Under the pieces are notes generated by a model. The model saw only the letters and a list, made by a program, of their open reading frames with translations. It had not been told where the DNA came from and made no database searches. Positions 52,860-64,000 of a stretch of DNA of 64,000 nucleotides are shown here, in pieces (position 1 is the first letter of the stretch; each line of letters opens with the position of its first letter). The stretch is from Dendrocalamus latiflorus (lineage: Eukaryota > Streptophyta > Magnoliopsida > Poales > Poaceae), in NCBI GenBank assembly GCA_017311315.1, contig CM029664.1, positions 43,282,640-43,346,639 on the forward strand, read 5' to 3'. The position numbers were made by a program, and so were the translations under genes.

Positions 52860-54837
52860 CGTAGTAATTCCTTTTTTTCCCCTATGTACTCCTACACTCC
52901 TAACTCGTAGAAGCCTTTTGTTTCCCTATGTACTATGCTTTTTGTAAGATTTGGAACTTTACTGTATGTTTTACCTTACCAGTTAAACTAAAATTTGTTT
53001 TTTTCCAATATTTATCTGTTTCTCACAAAGTTCTAGTCAAAATAATCATACCAATCAATCCACTTCGATAGGAGTATGATACAGCCATATTGCATTATTG
53101 CTACCGCTTTTAGAAAAGAACATAATGATTTAAAGTCGATTGATCTTGAGGCGAAATACCGCTATCAACTAGCATATGACCGTGTCTGATGTCTCGCACG
53201 CCTCCACCAAAAGCAAAGTGAAGCACTGCTCTAATTAAGCACCAAAGTCGATGTGTTTTACAGCAAAGAGCACGCAGGATCATCTGGAGCACGAGAAGTC
53301 GACACTTGCTATGGTCGCAACACCACAAGGCACTCCACAAATCCCCATGCCAACTTTTTTCAACCAATAATTTATGATTTATCACTTTCCACAAACAAAT
53401 AAATAGGACAATGTTTATGTCGATGTTTCGAAACGGCTTATCGGTATTTAGTTTATTCACATAAATACTTATATTAGGACTAAAAATCATAAGCCGTAGT
53501 CGAAAAAAATCCACCCATATATGCAAACTCACATATAAATAGCACAGATGGCAAACGTATCTGTCCTCGATTTTCGCAAGTGTGGCAGCAAACTATCTGA
53601 TGGGAGAAGGCAAACCCTTATTTCGGGCATTTGATGGGCAATATAGCGTAGAAAAGCACAAGTGACAATCTACAAAACCAAAAATAACTTGCTAACATGA
53701 TTCTTTTGAACTAAAGGTACTAGGACCTTAAGGATAAGATTCACTATACGTAGGACCGGTATGATAATAGAGAAAGGGTAAATAGTACCTTGGTGTCTTT
53801 AAATTTTTCTCCAAGTATTTAACAATTCTTCGCTCCAATAGCTATGAGAATCTATGAAGATCAAGAATCCAAAATTCCAAAAAATCTCAATGATACAGAA
53901 ATTTCAGCCCCGTGAATACTGAAAACAACACTATTTCGAATCCAAAAATCTATAAAACTTTTGATTCGTAGATCCAAAAGACTTGAAACTTGAACCAAGA
54001 CTAGATCATGACCTTAATAATCTATCCCAACCAAAAATCTTGAAAGAACTTAAAAAAATTGGGATCTTTTAATTCGTGTAGCTCTACTGCACTAAAACTA
54101 GGCCGAAACTTAAAATTGAGCTAACTCTCAAACAAAAACTCCAAATCACTTAAAATTTGGTATGCACTTTTTCTAGTATGTCAGGAACTTATTCCAATCA
54201 ACGATCAAGAAAATCATTCCCAAAGTTTTATACGTTTTTGTTTGAAGGAAGGTTGCACCAAAACTGGGCAAAAATTAAAAACGATAAATATGACTTACTC
54301 ATGCGTGGATGATGATCATGATGACTCTAGATTTGTTTTCACATATTACAGCAAGTAAGAACATCAAACAAACTGAGGAAAAAATAGTAGGATTAAGAAA
54401 TCACTCGGAGAGACAAAAAAAGAAGCAAAAACCAGACCTCCCATCATCCCCACCGACCCTACTCTGACCCAGCCACTCACCGAAGGATTACATCTGAGGA
54501 GCAGCACGTGTAAGAGTGTGCGGCGCCCCAGCCCACCGATCGTCCTCAACATTGGAGAAACCAGTCGAGGCCGCAGTTGCTCCCACTCCAGCTCAGCCAG
54601 CTATAGCAGCTCCCGTTCTCACTCCAGTTCACCTATGTACTAAAAAGTAGACATGTGATGTGCAATGTATTGTATCCACAAGTCAGAGCATGGCCTAAAT
54701 GCCATGTGCAACTCGAAAAAATATTATAAATATTATGTGGCCATCTTAGCCCGTGTGGTTTGTTTTTTCTTTTTCTTATTCACTAGGTTCTTGGAATACT
54801 TTTTTGAGATATCAGTAGTAGACAATACGCACTGGCT
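52860..54837. other. intergenic, includes MITE-like relic 53340-53515
   Basis: 53340-53515 carries GGCTTATCGGTATTTAG and flanking AT-rich sequence like 6785-6925. 53560-54350 resembles retroelement LTR DNA (AATTCGTGTAGCTC and similar phrases) without borders. No gene is supported. Confidence 0.35.
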
Positions 54838-55350
54838 TTTCCAGTGATTTGACAACATGTACCAGCAGTTCGCAGCAAGTGGATAGCTCGCACCGGCTTT
54901 TCTAGTGATTTGACAATATGCACCAGCTTTCACAACGAGTGGATGGCATGCACCAGATTTTTCCAGTGATTTGAAAACACATATCAGCTTTTCGCAGTGA
55001 GTAGATGGCGGCTTTCCCATTAATTTGACAACATGTACTAGCTTTTCACAGTGAGTGGATAGCATGCACTGGCTTTTCCACTGATTTGACATGTACCGAC
55101 TTTCTGCAATGAGTAGATAGCACGCACCAACTTTTTCAATGATTTGACAACACGCACCAGTTTTTTTTGCAGCGCGTGGATAGCACACACCCACTTTCTC
55201 AGTGATTTGACAATATGTGCCAGCTTTTCACAGCTAGTGGATAGCACGCATCGGCTTTTCTAGTGATTTTACAATATGTACCAGCTTTTCGCAGCCAGTG
55301 AATAGCATGCACCAGTTTTCCAGCGATTTGACAACACGTACCGGCTTTCC
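54838..55350. repeat. degenerate tandem array, about 61-bp units, nine copies
   Basis: AGTGATTTGACAA markers lie near 54845, 54906, 54967, 55021, 55082, 55140, 55203, 55264 and 55324. Each is followed by CCAGCTTTTCGCAG and GTGGATAGCACGCACC. Confidence 0.85.
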
Positions 55351-57011
55351 CCCTAAAATGACAACGTGTTCAAGTTTTACTTCTGATCAGTGCATACTGA
55401 CCGTCTATAAAATCTAGCCATCCCCTACAACCAGACCCAAGACTTCGATTGAGCTGATCCCAAAACTAGGAGAAGAGAGGAGAAATACAGGACATCGCTG
55501 CGCCGCTAGTGGGGATGTCGAACTAGGTGAGATGCTTTGCAAGCGAAAGTGGGTGGTCGAAAACAAGGGATCATACCTCGATAATTCCTGCAAGGATGCA
55601 CCCGTGCCGCCAGAGTTTTCACGGTCGTAGTGCGACTGTGGCAATCCAGCACATATCATTTAGTCCACACACCGGTAACCACCGACCGAGCACACTACAT
55701 GTGCGCTGAAGTTCTTGTAAGCATGTATTTGCTATTTCATATTGCATGTTCTATTTTGCACATCTCTAACATATTCCATTCATGTTGGCAGAGGATAGAG
55801 CACTACTACTTCTTTTAATGGATAGACAATTCGGATATGTACAACAGGGAATTCAGAGTAGAAATATATGCTCAATTACCCGGTGGTGCCTGAGAAATTC
55901 ACACGCTGGAAACTTTACACCCTGGATGATAGCAGAAAAGACAAGGGTAAGGCACTGGTGGTCCCCAAAGCCTCCGTTGAACGCCAGGTTACTCTAATTG
56001 GACAAATCCACATAAGTTGTAGAAGCAGAGTACTGAGCCACGAGGGTTAAAGCCCGCACGAGAGAGAAGGAAAAGGTACCGATGGACCCAAATGTGTATG
56101 ACAACTGACTGGAACCATGGCTTCAAAAAAGCACACATGTATTTTAGTTATAGTTGAGGTTGATGGTTCACACATGTTGCCATTTGTATCGTACAAACAA
56201 AACATAATAGTATTTTTTAATGCGTATCAAAGCACACGTTTTCAAGTAGTTTGCATTAAGAGGTACTTTTAGAAGTGAGCTAATAATTTAAGCTAAAGCA
56301 AAATCCAAATTAAGGATTATAATTGAAGCAATTACGAACCGAGTCAACAAGTTTTTTCCCCACCCTTGCCATTTTTTTGCCACCCTTGCCTTGTGCCCAA
56401 GCCACTTGCTGAGCCGGCGCAGCTCATCAGCACCTATCTTGCCATGCCTCGACTCCGCCTACTGCACCCGCTCGCCCAATTGCGCTGCTTCTCTCTTGCC
56501 AAGCTACAACAGTGTGGTAGGTGACACGTGTCCTATCGAGCTACGATGGCGTGGCAGGTGACACGTGTCGTCTGCCGCGCCTTTCGAGCTCGAAGAGTTG
56601 GCCCTTTTTGGTTGCAAAAACGGGTGCTAGAGGGCCAAAATTATGAAAAAACCGTTGCTATAGGGCCATATGTCTGAACAATTTCAAATCGCCTCGAATG
56701 AGAAATCAGACAGCCCACAAACACACCTTTTGAAATTTGGGCCTATCTGTATTGGTATTTTATGGCTTTTGGCTATGACTGATGAATAGTAGTGGCTTAT
56801 AGAAACTGGGGTGTTTGTATTGGTTTATGGCTTTTGATTTTTTTTTGTTGAATGCATTATGTAAGGAATAGAGCAAATGACAGTGCAACGCAAAGCATTA
56901 CAATATTCAGACCGCCATGTGATTTGCAGAATTATAACATAATAAAATACATAGTGCATTAAAATATGCGAAAGCACAAAGTGATTGATAATAGTGACGG
57001 ATAGAAGTGAC
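55351..57011. other. unassigned intergenic sequence
   Basis: No recognised gene. 55840-55980 reads partly protein-like (REFRVEIYAQLPGG) but contains stops. AT-rich MITE-like stretches at 56150-56330 and 56690-56850 have no defined ends. Confidence 0.35.
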
Positions 57012-57014
57012 TTA

Positions 57015-57427
57015 GGGCAGTCCCTATGGTAGAAACCATGTGCGAAATCCAAGATAGCCACATCAGCAAAAATCTGAGTATAGAAACTGACTCACACAAT
57101 GGGAGTTTCTTCGTGCAATAAATAGTGGAAACCACCAGTTTCTTCCCAATGGTAAAATTGCAGTTTCTTCCCAGTGGAAACCGCGCGAGCAGGCATGTTG
57201 GGAGCGGTGCGAGCGCGCATGGAAACCACCAGTTTCTTCCCAATGGTAAAATTACAGTTTCTTCGTGCATCGATTCAAGAGTAGAGGTGGTTTCCCTGAG
57301 AAGAAACGGTTTCTACTCTTTTTCTTCTCTTTCTTCATTAATTGAGTTGCCATGTCATCGTTTTGCGTACGTGGCAGGTCATTTAAGGAAGATAGAAACT
57401 GGTCATTAATTGTCATTGGGACTGCCC
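57015..57427. mobile_element. Tourist-type (PIF/Harbinger) MITE, 413 bp
   Basis: Inverted ends GGGCAGTCCCTATG and CATTGGGACTGCCC are flanked by TTA on both sides (57012-57014, 57428-57430), the signature of this superfamily. An internal duplication of ACCACCAGTTTCTTCCCAAT lies at about 57132 and 57227. It is located about 560 bp upstream of the K2 TATA box. Confidence 0.88.
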
Positions 57428-57510
57428 TTATAGAAATTAAAGCGTTTATATTAGTTTTGGCTTCTAAAGTAGAAGTCAAAGATCAAAGGCAATATGAACG
57501 AGACTTGGAT

Positions 57511-57828
57511 ACGTGGAACACCCAATCCAAGCTACCCTAGTCCTTGAACACGTGTAATGGCTCGCTGTAGTGGCTTAAAACAGCTGATGCAAAATTGATC
57601 CAACCCACCACTACAATTAGTTTCTGTATTTTTTTTTTCTTCTGGTACAAAAGACAAGCTTGAGAATATTCATACATACTCGTCCTATCAACTATCACGT
57701 GTATACGGAGTAAATGAATTACTGGCACCCAGGGGCCACAGATGAGAGAAGCGGTGACGCGGCTTGAGACGAGTGCTCCCGGCCTCCAGCCCAATTTGAC
57801 CTCGTTTTCCAGCTCCTTTCCCCACGTG
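57511..57828 (+). promoter_or_regulatory. cluster of ACGTG-core (ABRE/G-box) motifs upstream of K2
   Basis: ACGTGG at 57511, CACGTG at 57549, CACGTG at 57696 and CCACGTGA with an adjacent CCAAT-type motif at 57822-57833. All lie within 480 bp of the TATA box. Such clusters bind ABF/AREB-type bZIP factors, in line with the known ABA induction of MAPKKK17/18 homologues. Confidence 0.55.
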
Positions 57829-57988
57829 ATTGGCCATCGAGCCACGTTGCCCCCAAACTCCCCGGTCCCGCAGCCGCAGGCATGCCGGACACACCACGCC
57901 GCCACATGCTTTTCACGCCACACCGCGGAATCGGCTCGCTACGGATCGAAGCCAAGCCACCGGTTTCGATATCTTTGCGCCCCCGCCC

Positions 57989-57996
57989 TATAAATA
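57989..57996 (+). promoter_or_regulatory. TATA box of K2
   Basis: TATAAATA in the context CCGCCCTATAAATAGGC, 116 bp upstream of the K2 start codon. Transcription would start near 58020. Confidence 0.75.
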
Positions 57997-58104
57997 GGCA
58001 GAGTGCTCTGCTCCCACCTCAAGACATGGACGACACAGCGACGGCGGCAAATCACACGAACACAACCGAGCGAAGCGAAAATCCCAAGCACCACAAGATT
58101 CGGA

Positions 58105-59463
58105 ATGGAGACAGCGGTCGGCGGCAGGTGGAGACACGTCCGGACGCTCGGCCAAGGGGCGTCAGGCGCGGTGGTGTCCCTCGCCGCGGACGACCGCTCG
58201 GGGGCGCTCTTCGCCGTCAAGTCGGCGCGCGGCGCCGGGGCTGAGCAGCTCAGGCGCGAGGGGAGCATCCTGTCCGGACTCCACTCGCCGCACGTCCTCC
58301 CCTGCCTCGGCTTCCGGGCCGCCACCGGCGCGGGCGGGGAGTGCCAGCTGTTCCTCGAGTTCGCGCCCGGCGGCTCGCTCACCGACGTGGTCGAGAGGAG
58401 CGGGGGCCGGCTCGAGGAGTGCGCCATCCGGGCGTACGCGGCGGACGTGGCCAGGGGGCTGGCGTACCTCCACGGGAGGTCGCTCGTGCACGGGGACGTC
58501 AAGGGGAGGAACGTCGTGGTCGGCGCCGACGGCCGGGCCAAGATCGCGGACTTTGGGTGCGCCAGGACGGTGGATTCAGACAGGCCTATCGGAGGCACGC
58601 CGGCGTTCATGGCGCCGGAGGTGGCCCTCGGGGAGGAGCAGGGGCCGCCGGCCGACGTCTGGGCGCTCGGCTGCACAGTTATCGAGATGGCCACCGGCCG
58701 CGCCCCGTGGAGCGACATGGACGACATCCTCGCGGCAGTGCACCGGATTGGGTACACGGACGCCGTGCCGGAGGTGCCCGGGTGGCTGTCTGCCGAGGCG
58801 AAGAACTTCTTGGCCCGGTGCTTTGCAAGAAACCCACACGACCGGTGCACGGCGGCGCAGCTCTTGGAGCACCCATTCCTGGCATCAGCCGGCTGCGGCG
58901 AAAAGGCAGAGGATGCGGCGGCCAAATGGGTTTCTCCCAAGAGCACGCTGGACGCGGCTTTCTGGGAGTCCGACACAGACGACAGTGACGAAGACGACGA
59001 CATGTCAGAGAGCCCTGCCGAGAGGATCAAGGCATTGGCAGGCCCCTGCTCGGCCTTGCCGGACTGGGATTCCGACGAAGGCTGGATCGACGTGCTCAAC
59101 TTGCCCTGCGAAGCTTGCGATGTCGCAGCGGCCGAGGAGAAGGCAGGCGAGGACGAGTGCGTTCCGAGCGAAGTGTCGGGAACGGCGGCTGAGTTCTTCG
59201 ATGTCCATTTGGAGGGTGCTGATCCTGAGTGTACTGTAGGATTAACTGCTCTGTCAATTGAGCTACAGGAAGAGATCTATTTGGGTCTCTTCGCTGACAC
59301 ACTTGTATTTCCTTTTGACACCTCTAATAAAAGTGAAATAACAGTGTCTTTTTTACTCCCAAATTGTCTCCTTTTAACTCCTGATTCCATTCGTCTTGTT
59401 CTGCTAAATGATTCTTTCATTGACATCAATCTCACAAAATTTGGAACTGCCAACCCGATGTGA
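58105..59463 (+). CDS. K2: MAPKKK17/18-like protein kinase
   Basis: A single-exon MEKK-type MAPKKK of 452 residues, paralogous to K1. P-loop GQGASGAV (16-23), Lys-39, Glu-52, catalytic HGDVKGRN (Asp-131, Asn-136), DFG 149-151, and GTPAFMAPE just after. The acidic region DTDDSDEDDDMSESPAERIK and LPDWDSDEGWIDVL matches K1. The role is inferred from the family: phosphorylation of group MAPKKs in ABA or stress signalling. The start is the ATG at 58105 because it aligns with K1 and directly precedes the kinase domain. An in-frame ATG at 58003 lies at or upstream of the likely transcription start. An out-of-frame ATG at 58026 is only a few bases from the predicted cap and probably skipped. The final 40 or so residues (after TSNKSEI) are not shared with K1 and may be a lineage-specific extension. 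Confidence 0.93.
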   Translation: METAVGGRWRHVRTLGQGASGAVVSLAADDRSGALFAVKSARGAGAEQLRREGSILSGLHSPHVLPCLGFRAATGAGGECQLFLEFAPGGSLTDVVERSGGRLEECAIRAYAADVARGLAYLHGRSLVHGDVKGRNVVVGADGRAKIADFGCARTVDSDRPIGGTPAFMAPEVALGEEQGPPADVWALGCTVIEMATGRAPWSDMDDILAAVHRIGYTDAVPEVPGWLSAEAKNFLARCFARNPHDRCTAAQLLEHPFLASAGCGEKAEDAAAKWVSPKSTLDAAFWESDTDDSDEDDDMSESPAERIKALAGPCSALPDWDSDEGWIDVLNLPCEACDVAAAEEKAGEDECVPSEVSGTAAEFFDVHLEGADPECTVGLTALSIELQEEIYLGLFADTLVFPFDTSNKSEITVSFLLPNCLLLTPDSIRLVLLNDSFIDINLTKFGTANPM

Positions 59464-59563
59464 ATATGATGCGATGATTCTGGAAACATTGTTCTAGAGA
59501 GATTGGTGACTAGGAATGATTGAAGTATCCTCTCGTGGGGGCCATGCTAATAGTAGTGACTAG

Positions 59564-59949
59564 GGGCCTGTTTGGATCCACCCAGATTTTAAGAATCTGG
59601 CTTTTGGAAACTGGGTGGGATTCAAACAGACCAGTTTTTGAGGCAGTTTTTAAAATCTACCTACCCAGATTCTTAAAAACCAAGAAGCTGTTGATACCCA
59701 GCTTTTGCCAGTTTTTTTGACACAAATACCCATTTACCCTCATTAAAGACTACGCATGGCTGTTTAATGTGCTGTTCAAGAGCAATAAATGTAAGGGTAT
59801 AATAGTCTATTAGCACCAATCATAAATGAAACCAGTTTTTAAAAACTAGGGGATCCAAACACTCCATCAATTTTTGCTTAGAAACCAGTTTTTAAAAACT
59901 AGAAGTAATAGCTGGTTTTTAAGAATCTGAAACTGATCCAAACAGGGCC
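59564..59949. mobile_element. MITE, 386 bp, downstream of K2
   Basis: Inverted ends GGGCCTGTTTGGATC and GATCCAAACAGGGCC are flanked by TAG on both sides (59561-59563, 59950-59952). The interior is rich in CAGTTTTTAAAAACT-like palindromic words. The 3-bp duplication suggests the PIF/Harbinger group, although TAG is not its usual TWA. The element lies 100 bp after the K2 stop, possibly in its 3' UTR. Confidence 0.78.
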
Positions 59950-59952
59950 TAG

Positions 59953-60937
59953 ATCATGCCCGTAAGGCTAGAGAACACCACATGACCCTAGTATCACTCT
60001 CCGAAGACCACATCTAATACTACAACTATTAGTCGGTTAGACTTTTATTCTACTTGCTCAGTGCACAATTTATTATTTACTTCCGAGTGACCGAGCCGAT
60101 TACATTGAAGCCAAGAGCCCAAGACCATCTTGCTTTCGGACAGCTGAGCCACTCACGTTGAAGCTAACACTTAGTGTTTCTAGACGGCTGAGCCACTTAC
60201 GTTGAAACTAAGATTTAGTGATTCCAAACAGTCGGGCCGTTTATGTTAAATCATAACTTAACATGCACTAAATACTTAGAAATAGCATGACCTAACCGGA
60301 AGATTCATAATTACAAAATGCTACTTTATTAAAGACACGAACACTACTGCACAAGAGTGTAGTCATGATCTTTTGGTGACTAGCCTAACACTCAGACCCT
60401 AAACTCACCTTCTACCATTGTTCAAATCACAACTAAAGCACTAAGGACAAGAAGTGTATCGCTTACTGTGGGAGACCAACTTTTATACAACAGGATAACA
60501 CTTTATTCACTACTACACTACTTCCGTACAACCCAACTTTACACTCTAAATCGCTACCCTAGCACTCTATCTAAGTGCCACCTCTCATAGCTTTCGCATC
60601 CAGATCTTTAAAAATAATTTTAATAATTAATGACAACAATACTTAAGAGACTAACGTATTTATTAAGGTGATCGAAAGGTTTAATCCCTAATTTTAATGA
60701 TACCATGCAAAAGGCATGCATAGATGACTAAGGATTGATATGGCTCAAGACAAAAATAAAATATAGTCTAAGAACTTCTTTCATAGTTTTTACAGTCTTG
60801 GCATTTGATGGTTTGAGACCGGATTGGTAGGCTAGACGCCGTAGTATTAAAAGGGGTTATTGCTAATAGCTTGAAGATAATTTTGTGCTACATTAGTCAG
60901 TCTAGTATATGCATGCATGAATTTGAAAATTCATTTG
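59953..60937. other. intergenic; degenerate 50-bp repeats at 60096-60260
   Basis: GAGCC..TTACGTTGAA.CTAA..CTTAGTG recurs about three times at roughly 50-bp spacing. No gene was seen. Confidence 0.4.
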
Positions 60938-63900
60938 TGTCAGACCCGGATTTTTCAATCCGAATCTTACTGTGTTTCACTGCACTAATCCCTGGATCAG
61001 TAGTTAGTGCTCACAGGTACATTGCTGAATCATTTCATACATCGCATAAACATCCATTATATTACATAAACTGAAATACACCACGTCGGGTGATAGTTTA
61101 CAAAAGGGGCCGACTAGGCCAAATGTCATGATTACAAACACGCACAGCGGAAATACAGCAAAAGCAAACCCAAATCCACAGGCAAGCGGCCAGTAGGGTA
61201 ATGTGTACAATATATGCCACCAGGGTCCCGGTAACATAAATGTACACAACGCCTAGAGTCTACTTGTCTATGCCTAACCACCGAGGCCTACGCCTTAATT
61301 ATCGCCTTTGCTTCCGTCGACGTTGGCGGGAGCCTCCTCATAGGCGTAATGTTCTTGAACTCCTGTTTCTGAATTGTATCGCAAGAGCGAGAATGAGCAC
61401 TCCGACCCCGTGCTCAGCAAGCCAACACACAGAATGCAATAATGATATATGTATGGCTAATCAAAGGAGAGGCTTGGGCTCATTTTATTTTTGCGGAGAG
61501 TGCTTTTGAATACAATTATAGGAAAATCCCTGAGACCTAGCAATTTTAAACTCAAAACTTTTGTTTATAAAGTAAGTTGATCTTATAATTGACACAGATT
61601 CCATCCACCATTACATGGCATCTGCGCCATATAGCATCTTTCAGCGTTATAGCCGCTTAACATACCACTGGGATAACTCCCAGGACAATTCCAAACCAGG
61701 GCAGTCCTTCGCCCTTAAATTTTTCCATTCCCAGTTTCCAATGTTTTTAAAACAGAACTATATCTAGTTAAGTTCCCATGTCTGCCCTTGACCGTGGGCA
61801 CGGCTATTCGAATAGTTTTGACTCTGCAGAGTTTGTACACTTTCACCACAAGAGATGAACTATCCTTTTTGCCAACATGCTTCCTTAGGCATGAGACCCA
61901 GATAATTTATCACAAAGCCTTTACCTTACTCCGATCTAGCTAGACACCACCCACGCTGAGGTTTCACCGCTGAAGGGTTACACCACCACAGTCAGAAGCC
62001 CCCTCTTGCGCCGTGTGAGTACAGTACACCCTGTGCCTCACTGTGGGTAAACCAGTACACCCTGGCACCCACTTCCCTCGGTGATGTCTGAACTAAACCC
62101 TTGCAAGTTATTCAGCTAGGTCGTACCCATTATAGACTTGTGGTTGTACTGTTTTACACGGGTTGACATGACAAGATTCGGTCCTTAAAGTTACCCGGAT
62201 GGTTCTTCCACATTTCATGATTTGTGCTCCCACCGCACCACATACCAGCCCCCAAACCATCCATCCAGGTGTTTAAGCAAATTTTAGGATTTTTCCAGAG
62301 GTAAAAATATTGTGTCCACTTACTACAGTCATTTCATCCATGACTGTTCCCAAATCATATCATATTTTGCAAGTGTTTCTATTGGGGCAGCTATGTACCC
62401 CCGTTTCATCTAGCAATACTAAGCATCGCAATATTTATTTGGACTTACTGATAAAAAGCTATGATAGTGTAAGTTTTGCTAAGGCGACAAGGTTCACATG
62501 TCCAAATATTTCAACGGATTATTATAAGCAAGCATCACAGCAGGCGTATAGCTATCATTTCTGGAAATGAACATATTTTACCACATGAAATAACAGCATG
62601 CATGTTGATATTTAAAGGAAATTACTTTGCAAAATCGTAGGTTCAAAATGATCAAGGTGTTAACTCGCCTTGGTCACAGGAATCGGGTTCTTGATGATCT
62701 TGAACTTCTAAGGTTGCTGCCTCGGCTTCCTCCTCCTGAGCCTCGTATGCTATATAATCGTGCGAATACCCAAATAAAAGAAAAGCAACCAATCACTCAA
62801 AATATCACCAGAAAATCAAATAAACTCCAAAAATTATGGTTCTGGTTCCATTAGATAGATATGGAATTTAGACAAATTTAGAAATTTGTTTCATTCAATT
62901 TGGAGCTAAAATGAAGAAGTTATAGCTAGTCAAAGTTCTCTGTTTTTAGTCAAATCCAAAAATTACTAAATTTTGACATGTGGGGCCCACTGTCAGCCCC
63001 TGATTCATTTTAATTTCCATTTTTATTTACTTTTCGGTTATCTGTGCTACTGACATGTGGGTCCGGTTACTGTTCATGGGGTCCACATGTCAGTACGGTC
63101 CTTGCTTAGAGGTCTCACTGACCGGTGGGGCCCGGCGGTCAGCGGTGACTCGGGAATGCAGTGGCTGACAGGTGGGGCCCACCTGTCAGACCGAAATAAA
63201 ATCGAGAAAACTCAACCCGGCGCTGCGGAGCCAGAGGCTCGAACGCGCGCGGCCGGGGAGTTGGGAGGGAGAAGAGAGTTAACGCTGCTAGCCAAGAGAG
63301 CGGGGGAGGCTTTGCCTACCTCTATAGGGCAATTTATTCCCTTGAGGTGGGTCGGCAGCGGGGTCGGGCAGAGAAGTCGGGGACGACGGTGGCCGGCGGT
63401 GAGGGAAGGTCAGGGAGCTTCGGGTGAGTGTCGAAACGCGATCCTCGCGTTATGGTGAAGACGGTGACGCGGTCTTCAAGGGCCGAGGAGGTCCGGAGAT
63501 GGGTCGGCGTCGAGCGGCAGCGGCGGCTCGGGGAAGCTCCAGGCGGCGGCGAACCACAGGCGACGAGGAGCTCGGACGAGGGCCGGGAAAGCTTCGCGGC
63601 GCTCTGGAGACGATCCTAGCTCAAGGAATTTGGCTCTGGGACAGTAAAACAGTGGGAAGTTAGTTCGCCGGAGTTGGGGAGAAAGAGATCGCCGGCGGCT
63701 GCAGGGTACGAATACCCGATTACCTTCGGGTGAACGGAGAGAGCGGCGTGGGGAACTCAACGGAGGGTTCATTGCCTTATATACCTGCTAGGAGGGGAGC
63801 TGGCAACGGGCGGCTCCCGCGCGGTCGCGTCGGAGCAGGTGGCGGAGGCAGGGGGTGACGCGGGCGGCATTAATGCCGGGCACACTGTGCGTGACGCAGC

Positions 63901-64000
63901 ATGCCCACGCCCGCGCGGTCTCCTCCGCTTTTGCGGTCTCTCACGCGCGAGAGGGGGAGCTGGGCAGAAGATCGGCGCCACGTGGCCGGGCCGATGCGAC
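60938..64000. mobile_element. probable long LTR of a gypsy-like element, running off the window
   Basis: It starts TGTCAGACCCGGATTTTT, a typical opening of long panicoid Ty3/gypsy LTRs. It contains family-like phrases (GTGCTCAGCAAGCC near 61410, GGCTAATCAAAGGAGAGGC near 61455). A minus-strand TATATAAGGCAATG at about 63770-63783, with a GC-rich leader and a donor-like GAAG|GTAATC further left, suggests a leftward transcript. No second LTR is available for comparison, so this is tentative. Confidence 0.4.
63165..63189. repeat. 25-bp inverted repeat
   Basis: Arms CTGACAGGTGGG and CCCACCTGTCAG are separated by one base. Variants of this word (GACATGTGGG, GGTGGGGCCC) are scattered at 62970-63160. 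It is common near grass genes and elements. Confidence 0.8.

Noticed and set aside
53110..53532. Minus-strand frame near the possible terminal exon
   Set aside because: Cys/Leu-rich in one phase and broken in the others; no coherent exon chain with 52744-52850.
58026..58244. Upstream ORF overlapping K2
   Set aside because: Its ATG would be within about ten bases of the predicted cap site and out of frame; likely bypassed by ribosomes, with no sign of conservation in K1.
63769..63981. Minus-strand ORF at the right edge
   Set aside because: Pro/Arg/Ala-rich, upstream of the putative minus-strand TATA box, no domain; more likely LTR or flank sequence.

Overview
The window is nuclear DNA of a grass (Poaceae), probably a panicoid. 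The evidence is two intronless, very GC-rich genes with plant TATA boxes and UTRs, panicoid-type Ty3/gypsy and Ty1/copia elements, Tourist/PIF and hAT MITEs, and nested LTR retrotransposons making up most of the sequence. I see no tRNA, rRNA or prokaryotic features.

The only clear host genes are two paralogous MAPKKK17/18-like protein kinases on the + strand, K1 (18834-20288) and K2 (58105-59463). They are about 38 kb apart and almost everything between them is transposon, so they look like an old tandem pair pushed apart by insertions. K2 has several ACGTG-core (ABRE/G-box) motifs upstream, which fits the ABA induction known for this clade. Two further host fragments are tentative: a first coding exon at 639-722 (minus) and a terminal exon at 52744-52850 (minus) that an LTR element has hit in its last codons.

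Layout. 1-7.1 kb: possible gene start, a 512-bp hAT MITE with a perfect 8-bp target duplication, a decayed PIF/Harbinger element with transposase and Myb/SANT-like remnants, and further MITEs. 7.15-12.4 kb: a Tat-lineage gypsy element (G1) with gag, protease, RT, extra RNase H and integrase, fused by deletion to a partial 3' LTR. 12.4-18.7 kb: unassigned repeat-like sequence. 18.8-20.3 kb: K1. 20.35-26.6 kb: degraded copia element A (minus). 27.6-44.0 kb: an old non-coding LTR element full of tandem arrays, with a complete related gypsy element G2 (32.5-43.2 kb, target duplication CACCC) nested inside. 45.1-52.7 kb: intact copia element B (minus), target duplication CTTAC, LTRs differing at one visible base. 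52.7-58 kb: repeats and a Tourist MITE. 58.1-59.5 kb: K2. 59.6-64 kb: a MITE and the start of another LTR-like element.

The most unusual material is in the retroelements. G2 shares LTRs and gag with G1 but has no RT or integrase. It carries instead an array of TATAAA-bearing repeats, a 14-copy 68-bp array with two palindromes per unit, and a spliced antisense gene of the 'putative gypsy type transposon' (PF04195-like) family. The copia pair A/B has gag and pol as separate ORFs, leader repeats with a perfect palindrome, and in the leader a promoter-like module on the opposite strand (TGGGCY site II pairs, TATA box, telo-box). Element B also has non-canonical TA...CA LTR termini.
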